DNA of 64,000 nt from Sphingobacterium sp. UBA2700 (lineage in GTDB: Bacteria > Bacteroidota > Bacteroidia > Sphingobacteriales > Sphingobacteriaceae). The stretch is from NCBI GenBank assembly GCA_002354335.1, contig DELI01000029.1:35899-99898 (forward strand), given 5' to 3'. Made by a program: the position numbers and the translations under genes. Below are positions 54,823 through 62,912 of the stretch, piece by piece. The notes under the pieces were generated by a model. The model ran no database searches. It was not told the origin of the DNA and worked only from the letters and a program-made list of their open reading frames with translations. Numbering within the stretch: position 1 is the first letter of the stretch; every line of letters begins with the position of its first letter.

Positions 54823-54975
54823 TTCTCTTTCTCCTTTATGATATTTCAACTTTTACTTATATTGTACCTTTATCATTAGTTTAGTGTGAAGAGTCCAAGA
54901 GCCTCCCAGCTCATTGGGCTTATTTTAACTTAGCGGAATAGTAGCAGCTAGGCTTTTTTCATTATCTTTGAAATA

Positions 54976-55038
54976 ACATTTCAATGATAAGTTAATTAGT
55001 GAGCCTAGCGGAGCCAGAAACCGCTGGGCTTGTTTTTT
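54976..55038 (+). ncRNA. Array unit 1
   Basis: Box TATCTTTG at 54963-54970. A 6-bp hairpin TGAAAT/ATTTCA (54969-54974 with 54978-54983) overlaps the box. Terminator stem 55002-55011 with 55021-55030 (AGCCTAGCGG arm) and a T6 run. RNA start assumed ~7 nt after the box. Confidence 0.45.
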
Positions 55039-55065
55039 AAAAGATTTTCCAGTACATTTATATAG

Positions 55066-55135
55066 GCATTGTTTTCGAAGAGCAATGTTTCCATTGAGCC
55101 TGACGTTTCGCAATTCGTCGGGCTCTACCTTTTTG
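55066..55135 (+). ncRNA. Array unit 2
   Basis: Box TACATTTA at 55053-55060. First hairpin CATTG (55067-55071) with CAATG (55083-55087), then ATGTTTCCATT. Terminator stem 55096-55105 with 55116-55125 (10 bp, one G-T pair), then TACCTTTTT. Confidence 0.5.
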
Positions 55136-55252
55136 ACCTTCTCTTCAAAAGCGAATCTTTTTAAAATTGGCCCGGTGTTTGTCAAATACTAATCGCTGCA
55201 CGTTCTAAATATTTATTTTAAAGCCTTAGAATTTTCACTAACTTTAAATATC

Positions 55253-55322
55253 CGTTTCCAATATTGGAAGTATATTTTATATTAGAGAGCCTAACAATAA
55301 GCAGCTGTTAGGCTTTCTTTTT
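55253..55322 (+). ncRNA. Array unit 3
   Basis: Box TAACTTTA at 55239-55246. First element is a perfect palindrome TTCCAATATTGGAA (55256-55269). Terminator stem 55288-55296 with 55306-55314 (AGCCTAACA arm), then a T-rich run. Confidence 0.5.
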
Positions 55323-55355
55323 TGGCGAACCATTTTTTTCAGTATATTTGAGATA

Positions 55356-55415
55356 GGATTTATATTCATATGTTTATTTATTAGCCTAGCGTTTCATTCA
55401 TGCTAGGCTTTTTTG
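55356..55415 (+). ncRNA. Array unit 4
   Basis: Box TATATTTG at 55343-55350, an exact promoter match. The first hairpin is weak. Linker ATGTTTATTTATT, terminator stem AGCCTAGC (55383-55390) with 55402-55409, then T6. Confidence 0.45.
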
Positions 55416-55443
55416 ATTAGAAATATTTCCCTACATTTACGCT

Positions 55444-55522
55444 CACACTAGTTTCATAGGGTTAGTGTAAATATTGCAAAGCGTGGGGCTTGTGCTTGGC
55501 TACAAACAAGCTCCCTTTTTTT
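55444..55522 (+). ncRNA. Array unit 5
   Basis: Box TACATTTA at 55432-55439. First hairpin ACACTA (55445-55450) with TAGTGT (55463-55468). The terminator arm differs from the others: GGGGCTTGT (55485-55493) with 55506-55514, then T7. Confidence 0.5.
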
Positions 55523-55611
55523 AACCTTCAGTAAAGCCGTATTAAAGATTCCTTCTAAATTTCCATCGGTTTAGCTTTTTTCCTTAATTTATTTCACTAC
55601 ATTTATATATT

Positions 55612-55680
55612 AAAATTTTGTTAATAGGGCAAATGTTTTGGTTTTATTAGCCTAGCGCTGTCGTTTGCGCTAGGTTTTTT
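55612..55680 (+). ncRNA. Array unit 6
   Basis: Box TACATTTA at 55598-55605. First hairpin weak (TTTG 55617-55620 with CAAA 55630-55633). Linker ATGTTTTGGTTTTATT. Terminator stem 55649-55658 with 55667-55676 (AGCCTAGCGC arm), then T-run. Confidence 0.45.
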
Positions 55681-55706
55681 GTTTTAAAATTTTATACCTT
55701 TGTTTT

Positions 55707-55778
55707 ACCGATTTACATAAACGATGTTAATTGGTATGTTTTACAGCCCTGACGTCTCGCAGATCGTCAGGCTTTATT
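55707..55778 (+). ncRNA. Array unit 7
   Basis: Box TACCTTTG at 55695-55702, an exact promoter match. First hairpin is strong: 55707-55718 with 55724-55735, 12 positions with one mismatch and one G-T pair, loop AAACG. Linker ATGTTTTAC. Terminator stem 55745-55754 with 55765-55773 (one bulged C). Confidence 0.55.
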
Positions 55779-55809
55779 ATATAAATATTTTCTTATATTT
55801 ATATATTGA

Positions 55810-55879
55810 CATTGCTTAACATAAGGCAACGTTAATGTTAAGTGTAAGCCTGACGTGGGGAAGACGTCGGGCATTTTTA
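55810..55879 (+). ncRNA. Array unit 8
   Basis: Box TATATTTA at 55794-55801. First hairpin CTTAACAT (55815-55822) with ATGTTAAG (55835-55842), 8 perfect pairs. Terminator stem 55848-55856 with 55864-55872, then ATTTTTATT. Confidence 0.55.
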
Positions 55880-57950
55880 TTAAACCCCTACCGAGATAGG
55901 GGCTGATTGATTTAGCCAATAATTAACTCTACAAACCCATTCGATTGTGACGAAGGGGGAAACAATTATACCGATCTCTGATGTAGTTACTTCCCCGGCT
56001 ACCTTAACGTTGTTCGATTTGTTATATACCGCAATAGGCCTATCATTCCATTTGCTATCCACCTTAAGTGTATCTACCCCTGCGGATGCGTAGTCGATAA
56101 ATACATATAGTTTCTCTCCAACTTCGTATTGAAAATAAATGGACCGAATCCCTGATGGTTGTGTAAATCCTCGGTAATTCACCCCTTAAATTCCATCCCC
56201 TACAGGATAAGTTCGCTTAACCTTATCGTCCATAACGATAGGGTATGTTTTGCGTGTTGAAGCTAGATAAAAAGCCCTGTCAACATCTTCATTTCGATCT
56301 TTAGATGTGCCAATCGTCGGAACTATAGCTATATTAAATCGCAGGTCGAGTGTAGTTCCATTAGAAAGTCCATCTACATTTCTAACAGGCGCAACACCGT
56401 TCTCCCAGTGTGCAGATCTCAAGTCCATATTAGTCGCATAGTTGGATGCTGCGATATTTACAGGTATTCTGAAATCGTACACCATATTTCCCTCGCTAAT
56501 ACGCAATGATTACGGAATCATTCTGTTGTATGTTGGTGACCACGCTGGCCTAACATAGGTGTTTTGAGTACCGTAATGATGGGAGAGTTCAAGAGTTTTT
56601 CTAACAATGTGACACCACGAAAGAAGTATTTTATTCTTATCCCCTCTTTCATATCTATTTTTTACGGTTAAAATAGCGTCACCCTGACCGAAAGAAGGTC
56701 CTGCTGTATATCCACCTACAGGCCTATTTTCAACGATGAACGCTACCATCGTAGTTACGTCAATAATATCGTAGCTTTCATTGATAGTAATCTTATCCGA
56801 AGCATAGTAAATGCCGTCGCTAACTTTTTGACAACATTCAAGTCGTCAGCCTTAATTTCCTGTATAAGATTTTTTATACAAGGGAATAGCTGAACTGCAC
56901 TAGCCGATCCAACAGCAGAGTTTGTCGTATTCGATGCGCCGATACATATATTAAAGACTTGCGCGAAGAAGAAACGAAAAGCCATCCATTATCAGTAGCG
57001 GTATTTTGCGAGATAAGAGTTAGTGTATTTGCATCCGGTACCTGTAAAAGATAGAATTTCAAACCGCTACCATCTCGTCAAACACTACCAACATCGGAAA
57101 CAGTCTTGCCGTGCCCTGGCACTGTAGCGTTAACTACGCCAAAATAACCGTGATTGCTCCTTAAATACCTTCCACTGAAGTTAATAGGTGATGCCTCGTC
57201 AGAGCTTCCTCCATTCAGCCCAAATACTGCCGTAGCTTCTACATTATCCTCTTTGTTGATCTATTTGTTAGATGCAATATTGACAACGTTATTTGCTGAT
57301 GATCGAAATCTTAATCCTGTAACGATGTCGTATTGACATGAAATTACAGTTCCTATATAGAGGTAGTCCCCGATAGAACGAATTTTATACTTCTTTTCGC
57401 TAGTAGCTACCTTTGGGAGATATTCAGGTCTTACCTACCCGCTTTTATTATAAGATTGATATATTGAATTTAACGGAGCTTTACCCAGCAGCGCCATTAC
57501 GCCATTTCCGTCACCTGTGTGATTGAATCTGATATTCTTTTCCAAGGATACCGCTCCTGTTGGAACTTTGAAAGTATCGTTTATTTGTTTCCCATTTTAT
57601 GTGAGTGAGTAATTTATAAATCGCTACCATCGTCATTTACAGTTTAAGCAAGCCGCCTACAGAATTTAGAAAACGTAAGTTACCGTTGGTCGCGTGCCTT
57701 CCTATAATCGTGATAACGTCATATCCTATAACGGATAATGGCTGAGAATACGATGAGTTCGCATCATTTTTAAGTGCGCCGGTGTATAAAAGCGCACAGA
57801 CTACCAATCAATTAAGAATCAGACCACTTAACACGAAAAAAACTACTGTAGGGACAATAGTTTAGAAAATATAAGGGATACATCAAATGGTTACTTTGCG
57901 AAATTCAATGCTGTCTCATTCATATCGTTGTTGATATAGTAGTTTATCAA
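55880..57950 (-). pseudogene. Long phage tail-fibre-like gene, heavily interrupted
   Basis: Read from ~57950 leftward, one protein of ~690 residues can be followed through three frames. In-frame stops: TAA 57891, TAG 57843, TAA 57812, TAA 57597, TAG 57435, TAG 57261, TGA 57078, TAA 56510, TAA 56186. One-base shifts fall near 57840 (T7 run), 57800, 57630, 56965 and 56830 (A5 run). Between lesions the sequence is plainly coding (KYKIRSIGDYLYIGTVISCQ; FYLLQVPDANTLTLISQNTA; GGYTAGPSFGQGDAILTVKN). Strand-rich, Gly/Asn/Thr-rich repeats and the lysis genes downstream suggest a tail fibre or host-binding protein. Confidence 0.6.
55885..55902 (-). terminator. Terminator at the end of the tail-like gene
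   Basis: A 6-bp stem CCCCTA (55885-55890) with TAGGGG (55897-55902) that overlaps the last codons; on the minus strand TTTAAT follows. Confidence 0.5.
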
Positions 57951-57964
57951 TTAACAGATCTGAT

Positions 57965-58083
57965 CGATACACTAAAGAAGAAATATTACATGAATCTTTA
58001 TATTTAAGTTTTTATCATCATCAAAACGTACATGGATATTGTATATCAGATTAAAGCAGATAAAATATCACCGATACACTAAA
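57965..58083. repeat. 12-bp direct repeat flanking the prophage edge
   Basis: CGATACACTAAA occurs at 57965-57976 and 58072-58083. The right copy spans the stop codon of the phosphoesterase gene. This is the kind of short repeat left by site-specific integration at a gene's 3' end, but no partner was found at the module's other end. Confidence 0.35.
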
Positions 58084-59335
58084 AAGCCGCCAACTCAAAG
58101 ACGGTAATCTCTGGTGCAATACCTACGCGGCCTGGGTATCCTAAGAACCCATAGCCCGTATTGACGTACAACTGGCTGTTTCCTTCTTTGTAAAGACCTG
58201 CCCATTCTTTGTAGATATACTTTGCCGGCGACCATTGGAAGTTCTCGCCACGTACACCAAACTGCATACCATGCGTATGGCCGGCAAACATAGCATCAAC
58301 ATCGGTGTTCAACACTTCCGCACGCCAATGAGAAGGGTCGTGCGATAGCAATAGTTTAACGGGTTTTTCGTCCGTTCCCATCAAAGCTTTCTTCAGATCG
58401 CCCTTTTTAGGGAATCTACCGGTACCCCAGTTTTGTACGCCTACGATTGATAACTCGTCGGACCCCATCTTGATGGTCCTATTTTCGTCCATCAATAAAT
58501 CCCAGCCCATCACTTTATGCGTATCAATAACGTCTTGAAGGTTCTTGCGCTTTGCCGGAGAATCCTCCTTGCCATAGTAATAATCGCCATAATCGTGATT
58601 TCCTAAAGTGGAGAACACTCCCAGATCGGCGTGTAACTTCGAGAAGATATCCTGGTAGTCTCTCATTTCGGAAGCCACATTGTTCACTAAGTCTCCAGTA
58701 AAAAAAATCATATCTGGCTTTTCGCCCAATAGCATCTCAACACCACCTAGCACGGCTTTCTTATTATAAAATGAACCCGAATGCACGTCGGATATCTGTG
58801 CAATCTTAAGTCCATGGAAGGCTTTCGGGAGGTTAGGCAATACTAATTTCTGACGACGGATTCTATAGTCATAAGCCGTTGAAATTACGCCCCATGCCAA
58901 GGGAAGCATCGGAAGTGCAGCGACTAATATCCCGGACTTCATAAGAAACTCCGATCGAGAGATTCCGTTTTTGGGAACTTCAGGAAGCGGCTTTTCTAGC
59001 TCTTCTATATTATCCTCCAAGTGTGTTATTTGTTTAGGCTTGAATACACGCGACAGCCATATCCCACCACGCCTGATATCATCAATAATCAATACCGCAG
59101 CAAAGATAAACTTGCTAACTGCCGTCATAAAGAAGGCAACGAGAATGATAGAGCGATACATCAGCGGGATGCTGTATTGGAAAGAAATATACAGTCCTAT
59201 CAGCAAGGTTATCGAATATCCCCACCATAAATAGGTAAACCATTTTGTTTTTACGAACTTGATATTTGTCGCACGTAGGGCGAAAAATATGTAAAAGTCC
59301 AGTATGAATAATAGAACTGTATTTAATTGTAACAT
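58079..59335 (-). CDS. Membrane-anchored metallophosphoesterase
   Basis: A 418-residue protein. Three to four hydrophobic helices in the first ~95 residues and another at ~130-150, then a calcineurin-like phosphoesterase domain: ISDVHSGSF, GDLVNN, GNHDYGDY, a His in LSHDP and GHTHGMQFG, the two-metal site in full. This order is shared by YkuE-like enzymes that act on lipid or cell-wall phosphoesters. It starts 2 bp behind hemH, so the two are co-transcribed. Confidence 0.87.
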   Translation of the reverse strand: MLQLNTVLLFILDFYIFFALRATNIKFVKTKWFTYLWWGYSITLLIGLYISFQYSIPLMYRSIILVAFFMTAVSKFIFAAVLIIDDIRRGGIWLSRVFKPKQITHLEDNIEELEKPLPEVPKNGISRSEFLMKSGILVAALPMLPLAWGVISTAYDYRIRRQKLVLPNLPKAFHGLKIAQISDVHSGSFYNKKAVLGGVEMLLGEKPDMIFFTGDLVNNVASEMRDYQDIFSKLHADLGVFSTLGNHDYGDYYYGKEDSPAKRKNLQDVIDTHKVMGWDLLMDENRTIKMGSDELSIVGVQNWGTGRFPKKGDLKKALMGTDEKPVKLLLSHDPSHWRAEVLNTDVDAMFAGHTHGMQFGVRGENFQWSPAKYIYKEWAGLYKEGNSQLYVNTGYGFLGYPGRVGIAPEITVFELAAF

Positions 59336-59337
59336 CT

Positions 59338-60372
59338 TTAATTATTATTTGCTAACACCAACCTGCGCAGCGTTTCAATCCATTTCGGATTTCTGTTCAA
59401 GCTTTCCACCATATGCACTTCTTCTCCACCCAATGCTTTAAACTCGTTAGCATATTCAACCTGAATCTCGTCGATCGTCTCAATACAATCAGCCACGAAT
59501 GCAGGACTGAATACTAAAATACGTTTTGCTCCGCTCTCCGCTAATTTGTGAAGGGTATCAGACGTGTATGGTTGAATCCAAGGCGTCTTACCCAAGCGAG
59601 ATTGGAAGCAAACGGTAAACTTATCTTTTGGTAGGTTTAATTTTTCTGTAATCGCCCTCGTTGTTGCATAACAGTGCGACAAGTAGCAATATGGATTTGC
59701 CTCTTTCTTACAATGATCACAACCAAAGTCTGGACATTTCACATCGCCACTTGCATGTACCTTGCCCAATTGACGAACCGGAAGACCATGATAACTAAAT
59801 AAGAAATGATCAAACGATTCCAAATCGTGCTTTAAAGCATGCTCTGCAATTACCTCAATCATTAAAGGATCATCGTAATAGCTGCTGACGAAGTTTATCT
59901 TCGGAATAAATTGCCAACTGCGCATAATCTCCATTACTTTATCAATAACAGAGCCGGTTGTTGCTGAGGCATACTGTGGAAATAAAGGAATAACGGTTAT
60001 TGACTCAAGCAGCATGGCCTCCATTTTCGCTAGCGCATTGTCTATCGAAGGATTCTGATACCGCATTGCCAATTCGACATGGTATTCATCGCCTAATACT
60101 TCCTGTAATTTCTGTTGTTGGTAGAGGCTGTAGGTCATTAAGGGTGAGCCGGCTTCATTATCCCAAATGCTTGAATACGTCGCTGCAGAGTTGCCCGAAC
60201 GTTTTGGAACAATAATACCTTTCACCAATAGTGTTCTGGAGATATAGGGAATATCCATAACACGCGGATCCATTAAAAACTGTGTTAAATAACGTTTAAC
60301 ATCACTTTTGGCAGGCGAGTCAGGCGTCCCCAATTGCACTAACAGTACCCCCTTTTTAGCTTTATTCCTCAT
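59338..60372 (-). CDS. hemH: Ferrochelatase
   Basis: A 344-residue enzyme that inserts iron into protoporphyrin IX. It has GVLLVQLGTPDSP at the N-terminus, the catalytic His 195 in FSYHGLP and the Glu-rich SPAFVADCIETIDEI. Five cysteines (213, 218, 221, 229, 234) cluster in the middle; an internal Cys cluster that binds [2Fe-2S] is known in some bacterial ferrochelatases, so it may be so here. Operon ispH? - hemH - phosphoesterase; with hemW at 4.5 kb it covers late heme supply. Confidence 0.94.
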   Translation of the reverse strand: MRNKAKKGVLLVQLGTPDSPAKSDVKRYLTQFLMDPRVMDIPYISRTLLVKGIIVPKRSGNSAATYSSIWDNEAGSPLMTYSLYQQQKLQEVLGDEYHVELAMRYQNPSIDNALAKMEAMLLESITVIPLFPQYASATTGSVIDKVMEIMRSWQFIPKINFVSSYYDDPLMIEVIAEHALKHDLESFDHFLFSYHGLPVRQLGKVHASGDVKCPDFGCDHCKKEANPYCYLSHCYATTRAITEKLNLPKDKFTVCFQSRLGKTPWIQPYTSDTLHKLAESGAKRILVFSPAFVADCIETIDEIQVEYANEFKALGGEEVHMVESLNRNPKWIETLRRLVLANNN

Positions 60373-60443
60373 ATGGAGAGTAAAAATAATTATTAATTAT
60401 AGCAAAAGAGGCCCTGCTATAGAATTTTAAAATAAGATGACGA

Positions 60444-61292
60444 TTAATAAGACTCAATGGTCTCTTTCACTTTCTTCATCAACCACATCGGAGTCGATGT
60501 AGCTCCACAAATACCTACGGTTTCATTCTCAGCAAATAAACTGCTTTCCAACTCAGCCGGATCGGAAATAAAGTGGGTTTCCGGATTAATTTGTTTACAA
60601 ACCTCAAACAAGACTTTACCGTTAGATGATTTTTTGCCCGATACAAAGATGATCTTGTCGTATTGTTGTGCAAAATTTCCAAGATCCTCATAACGATTGG
60701 AAACCTGCCGACAGATTGTATCATTTGCTTTCACCTCATAACCGCGACGCAAGAGTTCATCTTTAATCTGGTAGAAGCGATCTACCGACTTCGTTGTCTG
60801 GCTATAAAGCGTAAATTTTGCAGGCAATTCCACATTATCGAGCTCATCGATATCCTGAAATACTATGGCTTCATTGTTCGTCTGCCCTTGCAAGCCGATT
60901 ACCTCCGCGTGTCCGTGCTTTCCGAAAATCAGGATTTTCTCCTCGTCATCATGCGAGGTTTTGATACGGTTTTGAAGTTTCAACACCACCGGGCATGACG
61001 CATCAATCAGCGTAATATTGTTTTCCAGCGCGATTCGATAGGTTTCAGGCGCCTCTCCGTGAGCACGGATCAGCACCTTTTCATCTTGAAGGGTCTGCAA
61101 GTCATCATGCGAAATAATGCGAAGTCCCTTAGCTTTTAGCCTAGCGACTTCCTCATCATTGTGCACAATATCTCCCAAACAATAAAGATAGCCCTCTTCA
61201 TCAAGAATCTCTTCAGCCATATCAATGGCATACACAACTCCGAAACAAAAGCCGGAATCTTTATCTATGGTCACTTGCAGGTTCTTCGACAT
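60444..61292 (-). CDS. ispH: 4-hydroxy-3-methylbut-2-enyl diphosphate reductase
   Basis: A 282-residue iron-sulfur enzyme, last step of the MEP isoprenoid pathway. The three cluster cysteines lie in GFCFGV (Cys 16), DASCPVV (~99) and GICGATSTP (~265); GDIVHNDEEV and GKHGHAEVIG are further family marks. A perfect TAACTTTG lies 4 nt before the ATG, so the mRNA is probably leaderless. hemH follows 71 bp downstream. Confidence 0.96.
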   Translation of the reverse strand: MSKNLQVTIDKDSGFCFGVVYAIDMAEEILDEEGYLYCLGDIVHNDEEVARLKAKGLRIISHDDLQTLQDEKVLIRAHGEAPETYRIALENNITLIDASCPVVLKLQNRIKTSHDDEEKILIFGKHGHAEVIGLQGQTNNEAIVFQDIDELDNVELPAKFTLYSQTTKSVDRFYQIKDELLRRGYEVKANDTICRQVSNRYEDLGNFAQQYDKIIFVSGKKSSNGKVLFEVCKQINPETHFISDPAELESSLFAENETVGICGATSTPMWLMKKVKETIESY

Positions 61293-61296
61293 ACTA

Positions 61297-61304
61297 CAAA
61301 GTTA
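61297..61304 (-). promoter_or_regulatory. -7 box for ispH
   Basis: TAACTTTG on the minus strand, only 4 nt before the start codon. Confidence 0.55.
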
Positions 61305-61350
61305 CGGTTTAGCGTCTACTAAACAATATCCGGAACTATAATTCTGTTGT

Positions 61351-61878
61351 CTACTTCAGCACAAACTTGAATCCTAATGAAAATCTTCCTGGTTCAAAAT
61401 GTGAACTATGCGATAGATTCCACCAAGGTTTCCAGTCAAAATGCATGGCTAATGGTGTTGAAGGAATTCTGAATTCCAAACCCACTGCCGGGCGAATCGC
61501 CACATCAACATGATTATCGTCATCCCAATGATCATCCTCGTCAAACCAATCATCATCCCATTTTCCATGATCGATGAACGATAATTGTGGACCAACGCCA
61601 ATATACCATGATAGGCCCCTAGCACCCGATATACGCTGATTGTAAGAGTAATCAACGCCTACAACAGTGATATGATCACCGAACAATACTTGCGCATTAC
61701 CAGCGTTATAACCTCCAAAACTGTGTTTGATTTGCGGACCAAATAATGTTTGTCCATCTCCAGCGTCAATACCTAAGCCCAATGCAGTACGATAAGGCGT
61801 TTGTGCTTGTACCCCCGTAACAGCAAAAAGAAATCCGAATGACATTAAAACAGGTAAAATGATTTTCTTCATATCCAT
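61351..61878 (-). CDS. Predicted outer-membrane protein with an acidic Trp/His loop
   Basis: A 175-residue protein with a Sec signal peptide (residues ~1-25, ending VQAQ). The rest alternates as a small beta-barrel and ends in the terminal strand FSLGFKFVLK. Residues ~105-125 are a loop of Asp, Trp and His (KWDDDWFDEDDHWDDDNH) that could bind metal ions. Function unknown; a DUF of barrel type is likely. Confidence 0.7.
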   Translation of the reverse strand: MDMKKIILPVLMSFGFLFAVTGVQAQTPYRTALGLGIDAGDGQTLFGPQIKHSFGGYNAGNAQVLFGDHITVVGVDYSYNQRISGARGLSWYIGVGPQLSFIDHGKWDDDWFDEDDHWDDDNHVDVAIRPAVGLEFRIPSTPLAMHFDWKPWWNLSHSSHFEPGRFSLGFKFVLK

Positions 61879-62209
61879 TTATGGTGTTTGTGATTTATAA
61901 ACTTTGTGTATCAAAGTTTCCGCTGTTTAAACAAATAACTTGCCAAAATACGTTAAAACCGAGTTTTAAACCGGTAAAAAGCAGCAAATCAGTCTTTGAA
62001 TATTTAGCTTCCTACCTAGGTTGAGGATATGCTTCTATCTTCATCCATCGCAATCCGCTTTAAAAACAGACACTTTCAGAAAAACTTTCATCTTTCCATT
62101 GGAACCATCAACAAGGATGAATTTCTTGATGACCTTTGAAAACAAGCACGTTTAGAAAAAAAAGCGGGACATTTAACAGCATTCCTGTTTATTTATTGTA
62201 CGGAAAGCG

Positions 62210-62217
62210 TAACTTTG
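62210..62217 (+). promoter_or_regulatory. -7 box for ndk
   Basis: TAACTTTG, 20 nt before the ATG of ndk. The rest of the 358-bp gap (61879-62237) shows no gene. Confidence 0.55.
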
Positions 62218-62237
62218 CAAAAAATTTTTAGAGTAAA

Positions 62238-62657
62238 ATGGCTACAAACAGAACATTCACAATGATTAAACCAGATGCGGTTGCAAATGGTCACATTGGT
62301 GCTATCTTAAATGACATTATTGTTGGCGGTTTCAAAATCGTAGCAATGAAATACATTCACTTGACAGAAACTTCTGCGGGTAACTTCTACGCAGTTCACA
62401 AAGAGCGTCCTTTTTACGGCGATTTAGTAAGCTTCATGACTTCAGGTCCTATCGTAGCTGCTATCTTAGAAAAAGAAAACGCTGTTGAAGATTTCCGTAA
62501 ATTAATCGGCGCTACCGATCCAGCAAAAGCTGCTGAAGGTACTATTCGTAATAAATACGCGAAATCTATCGATGCGAATGCGGTTCACGGGTCAGACTCT
62601 GACGAAAACGCAGAAATCGAAGGAAACTTCTTCTTCAACCAATTCGAGAAGTTTTAA
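62238..62657 (+). CDS. ndk: Nucleoside-diphosphate kinase
   Basis: A 139-residue enzyme of normal NDK size. [11 protein letters not shown] at the start, [11 protein letters not shown] with substrate contacts, and the phosphorylated His in NAVHGSDS. It balances NTP and dNTP pools. Single gene with its own promoter box and terminator. Codons are strongly biased, as for a highly expressed gene. Confidence 0.96.
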   Translation: MATNRTFTMIKPDAVANGHIGAILNDIIVGGFKIVAMKYIHLTETSAGNFYAVHKERPFYGDLVSFMTSGPIVAAILEKENAVEDFRKLIGATDPAKAAEGTIRNKYAKSIDANAVHGSDSDENAEIEGNFFFNQFEKF

Positions 62658-62678
62658 CCTGCATTAAAATATTATCGT

Positions 62679-62701
62679 AAAAGGGAGCTGTGCTCCCTTT
62701 T
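62679..62701 (+). terminator. Terminator after ndk
   Basis: A 10-bp stem AAAAGGGAGC (62679-62688) with 62692-62701, a 3-nt loop TGT, T-run to 62703. Confidence 0.88.
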
Positions 62702-62868
62702 TTATTTATATACACCTCTTTTTAAGCAACATACAACTCTTTCAACCCTACCCCTGTCACCATAGCGTCAGCAAGGTTTCTCTACCTACAAGTTAGAAAA
62801 ACTGTTAAACCATATATTATATCAAGGATTCGCAAACGCGCGAAGCAGTTTCATTTAAAAAAAATGAG

Positions 62869-62876
62869 TATATTTG
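62869..62876 (+). promoter_or_regulatory. -7 box that decides the next gene's start
   Basis: TATATTTG matches the box exactly, 36 nt before the ATG at 62913. It shows that the longer in-frame reading, which begins inside it, is not used. Confidence 0.5.
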
Positions 62877-62912
62877 ATATTAACTACGACCAAACGGAAA
62901 ACCGCACACAAA

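Larger units (their letters stand above)
54963..55878 (+). repeat. Tandem array of small hairpin-RNA transcription units
   Basis: At least eight units on the plus strand. Each has an 8-bp box TAnnTTT[G/A] (starts 54963, 55053, 55239, 55343, 55432, 55598, 55695, 55794), in most units a first hairpin 5-15 nt further on, an AT-rich linker often starting ATGTT, and 39-54 nt after the box start a second hairpin, mostly AGCCTRRCG...CGYYAGGCT, running into a T tract. Box spacing is 90, 186, 104, 89, 166, 97 and 99 bp; the two long gaps are near twice the period and may hold worn units (one weak hairpin at 55534-55572). The array lies in an intergenic gap of a minus-strand prophage module and is transcribed, if at all, against it. 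Confidence 0.65.

Noticed and set aside
54925..55185. 86-residue minus-strand ORF
   Set aside because: It runs through two terminator hairpins of the RNA array, and its translation is low-quality; a shadow.
55288..55314. Integron attC-like site (GCCTAAC...GTTAGGC)
   Set aside because: Only one unit has these core sequences; the others have GCCTAGC or GCCTGACG arms, and all run into T tracts like terminators. No integrase gene is present in the window.
54963..55878. CRISPR array
   Set aside because: The repeated parts are structural, not identical direct repeats, spacing varies, and no cas gene is present in the window.
52988..57950. Recoded stop codons (alternative genetic code) in the phage genes
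   Set aside because: TAA, TAG and TGA all occur in frame, together with one-base frameshifts, and normal TAA stops also end genes here. Recoding of one codon cannot explain this.
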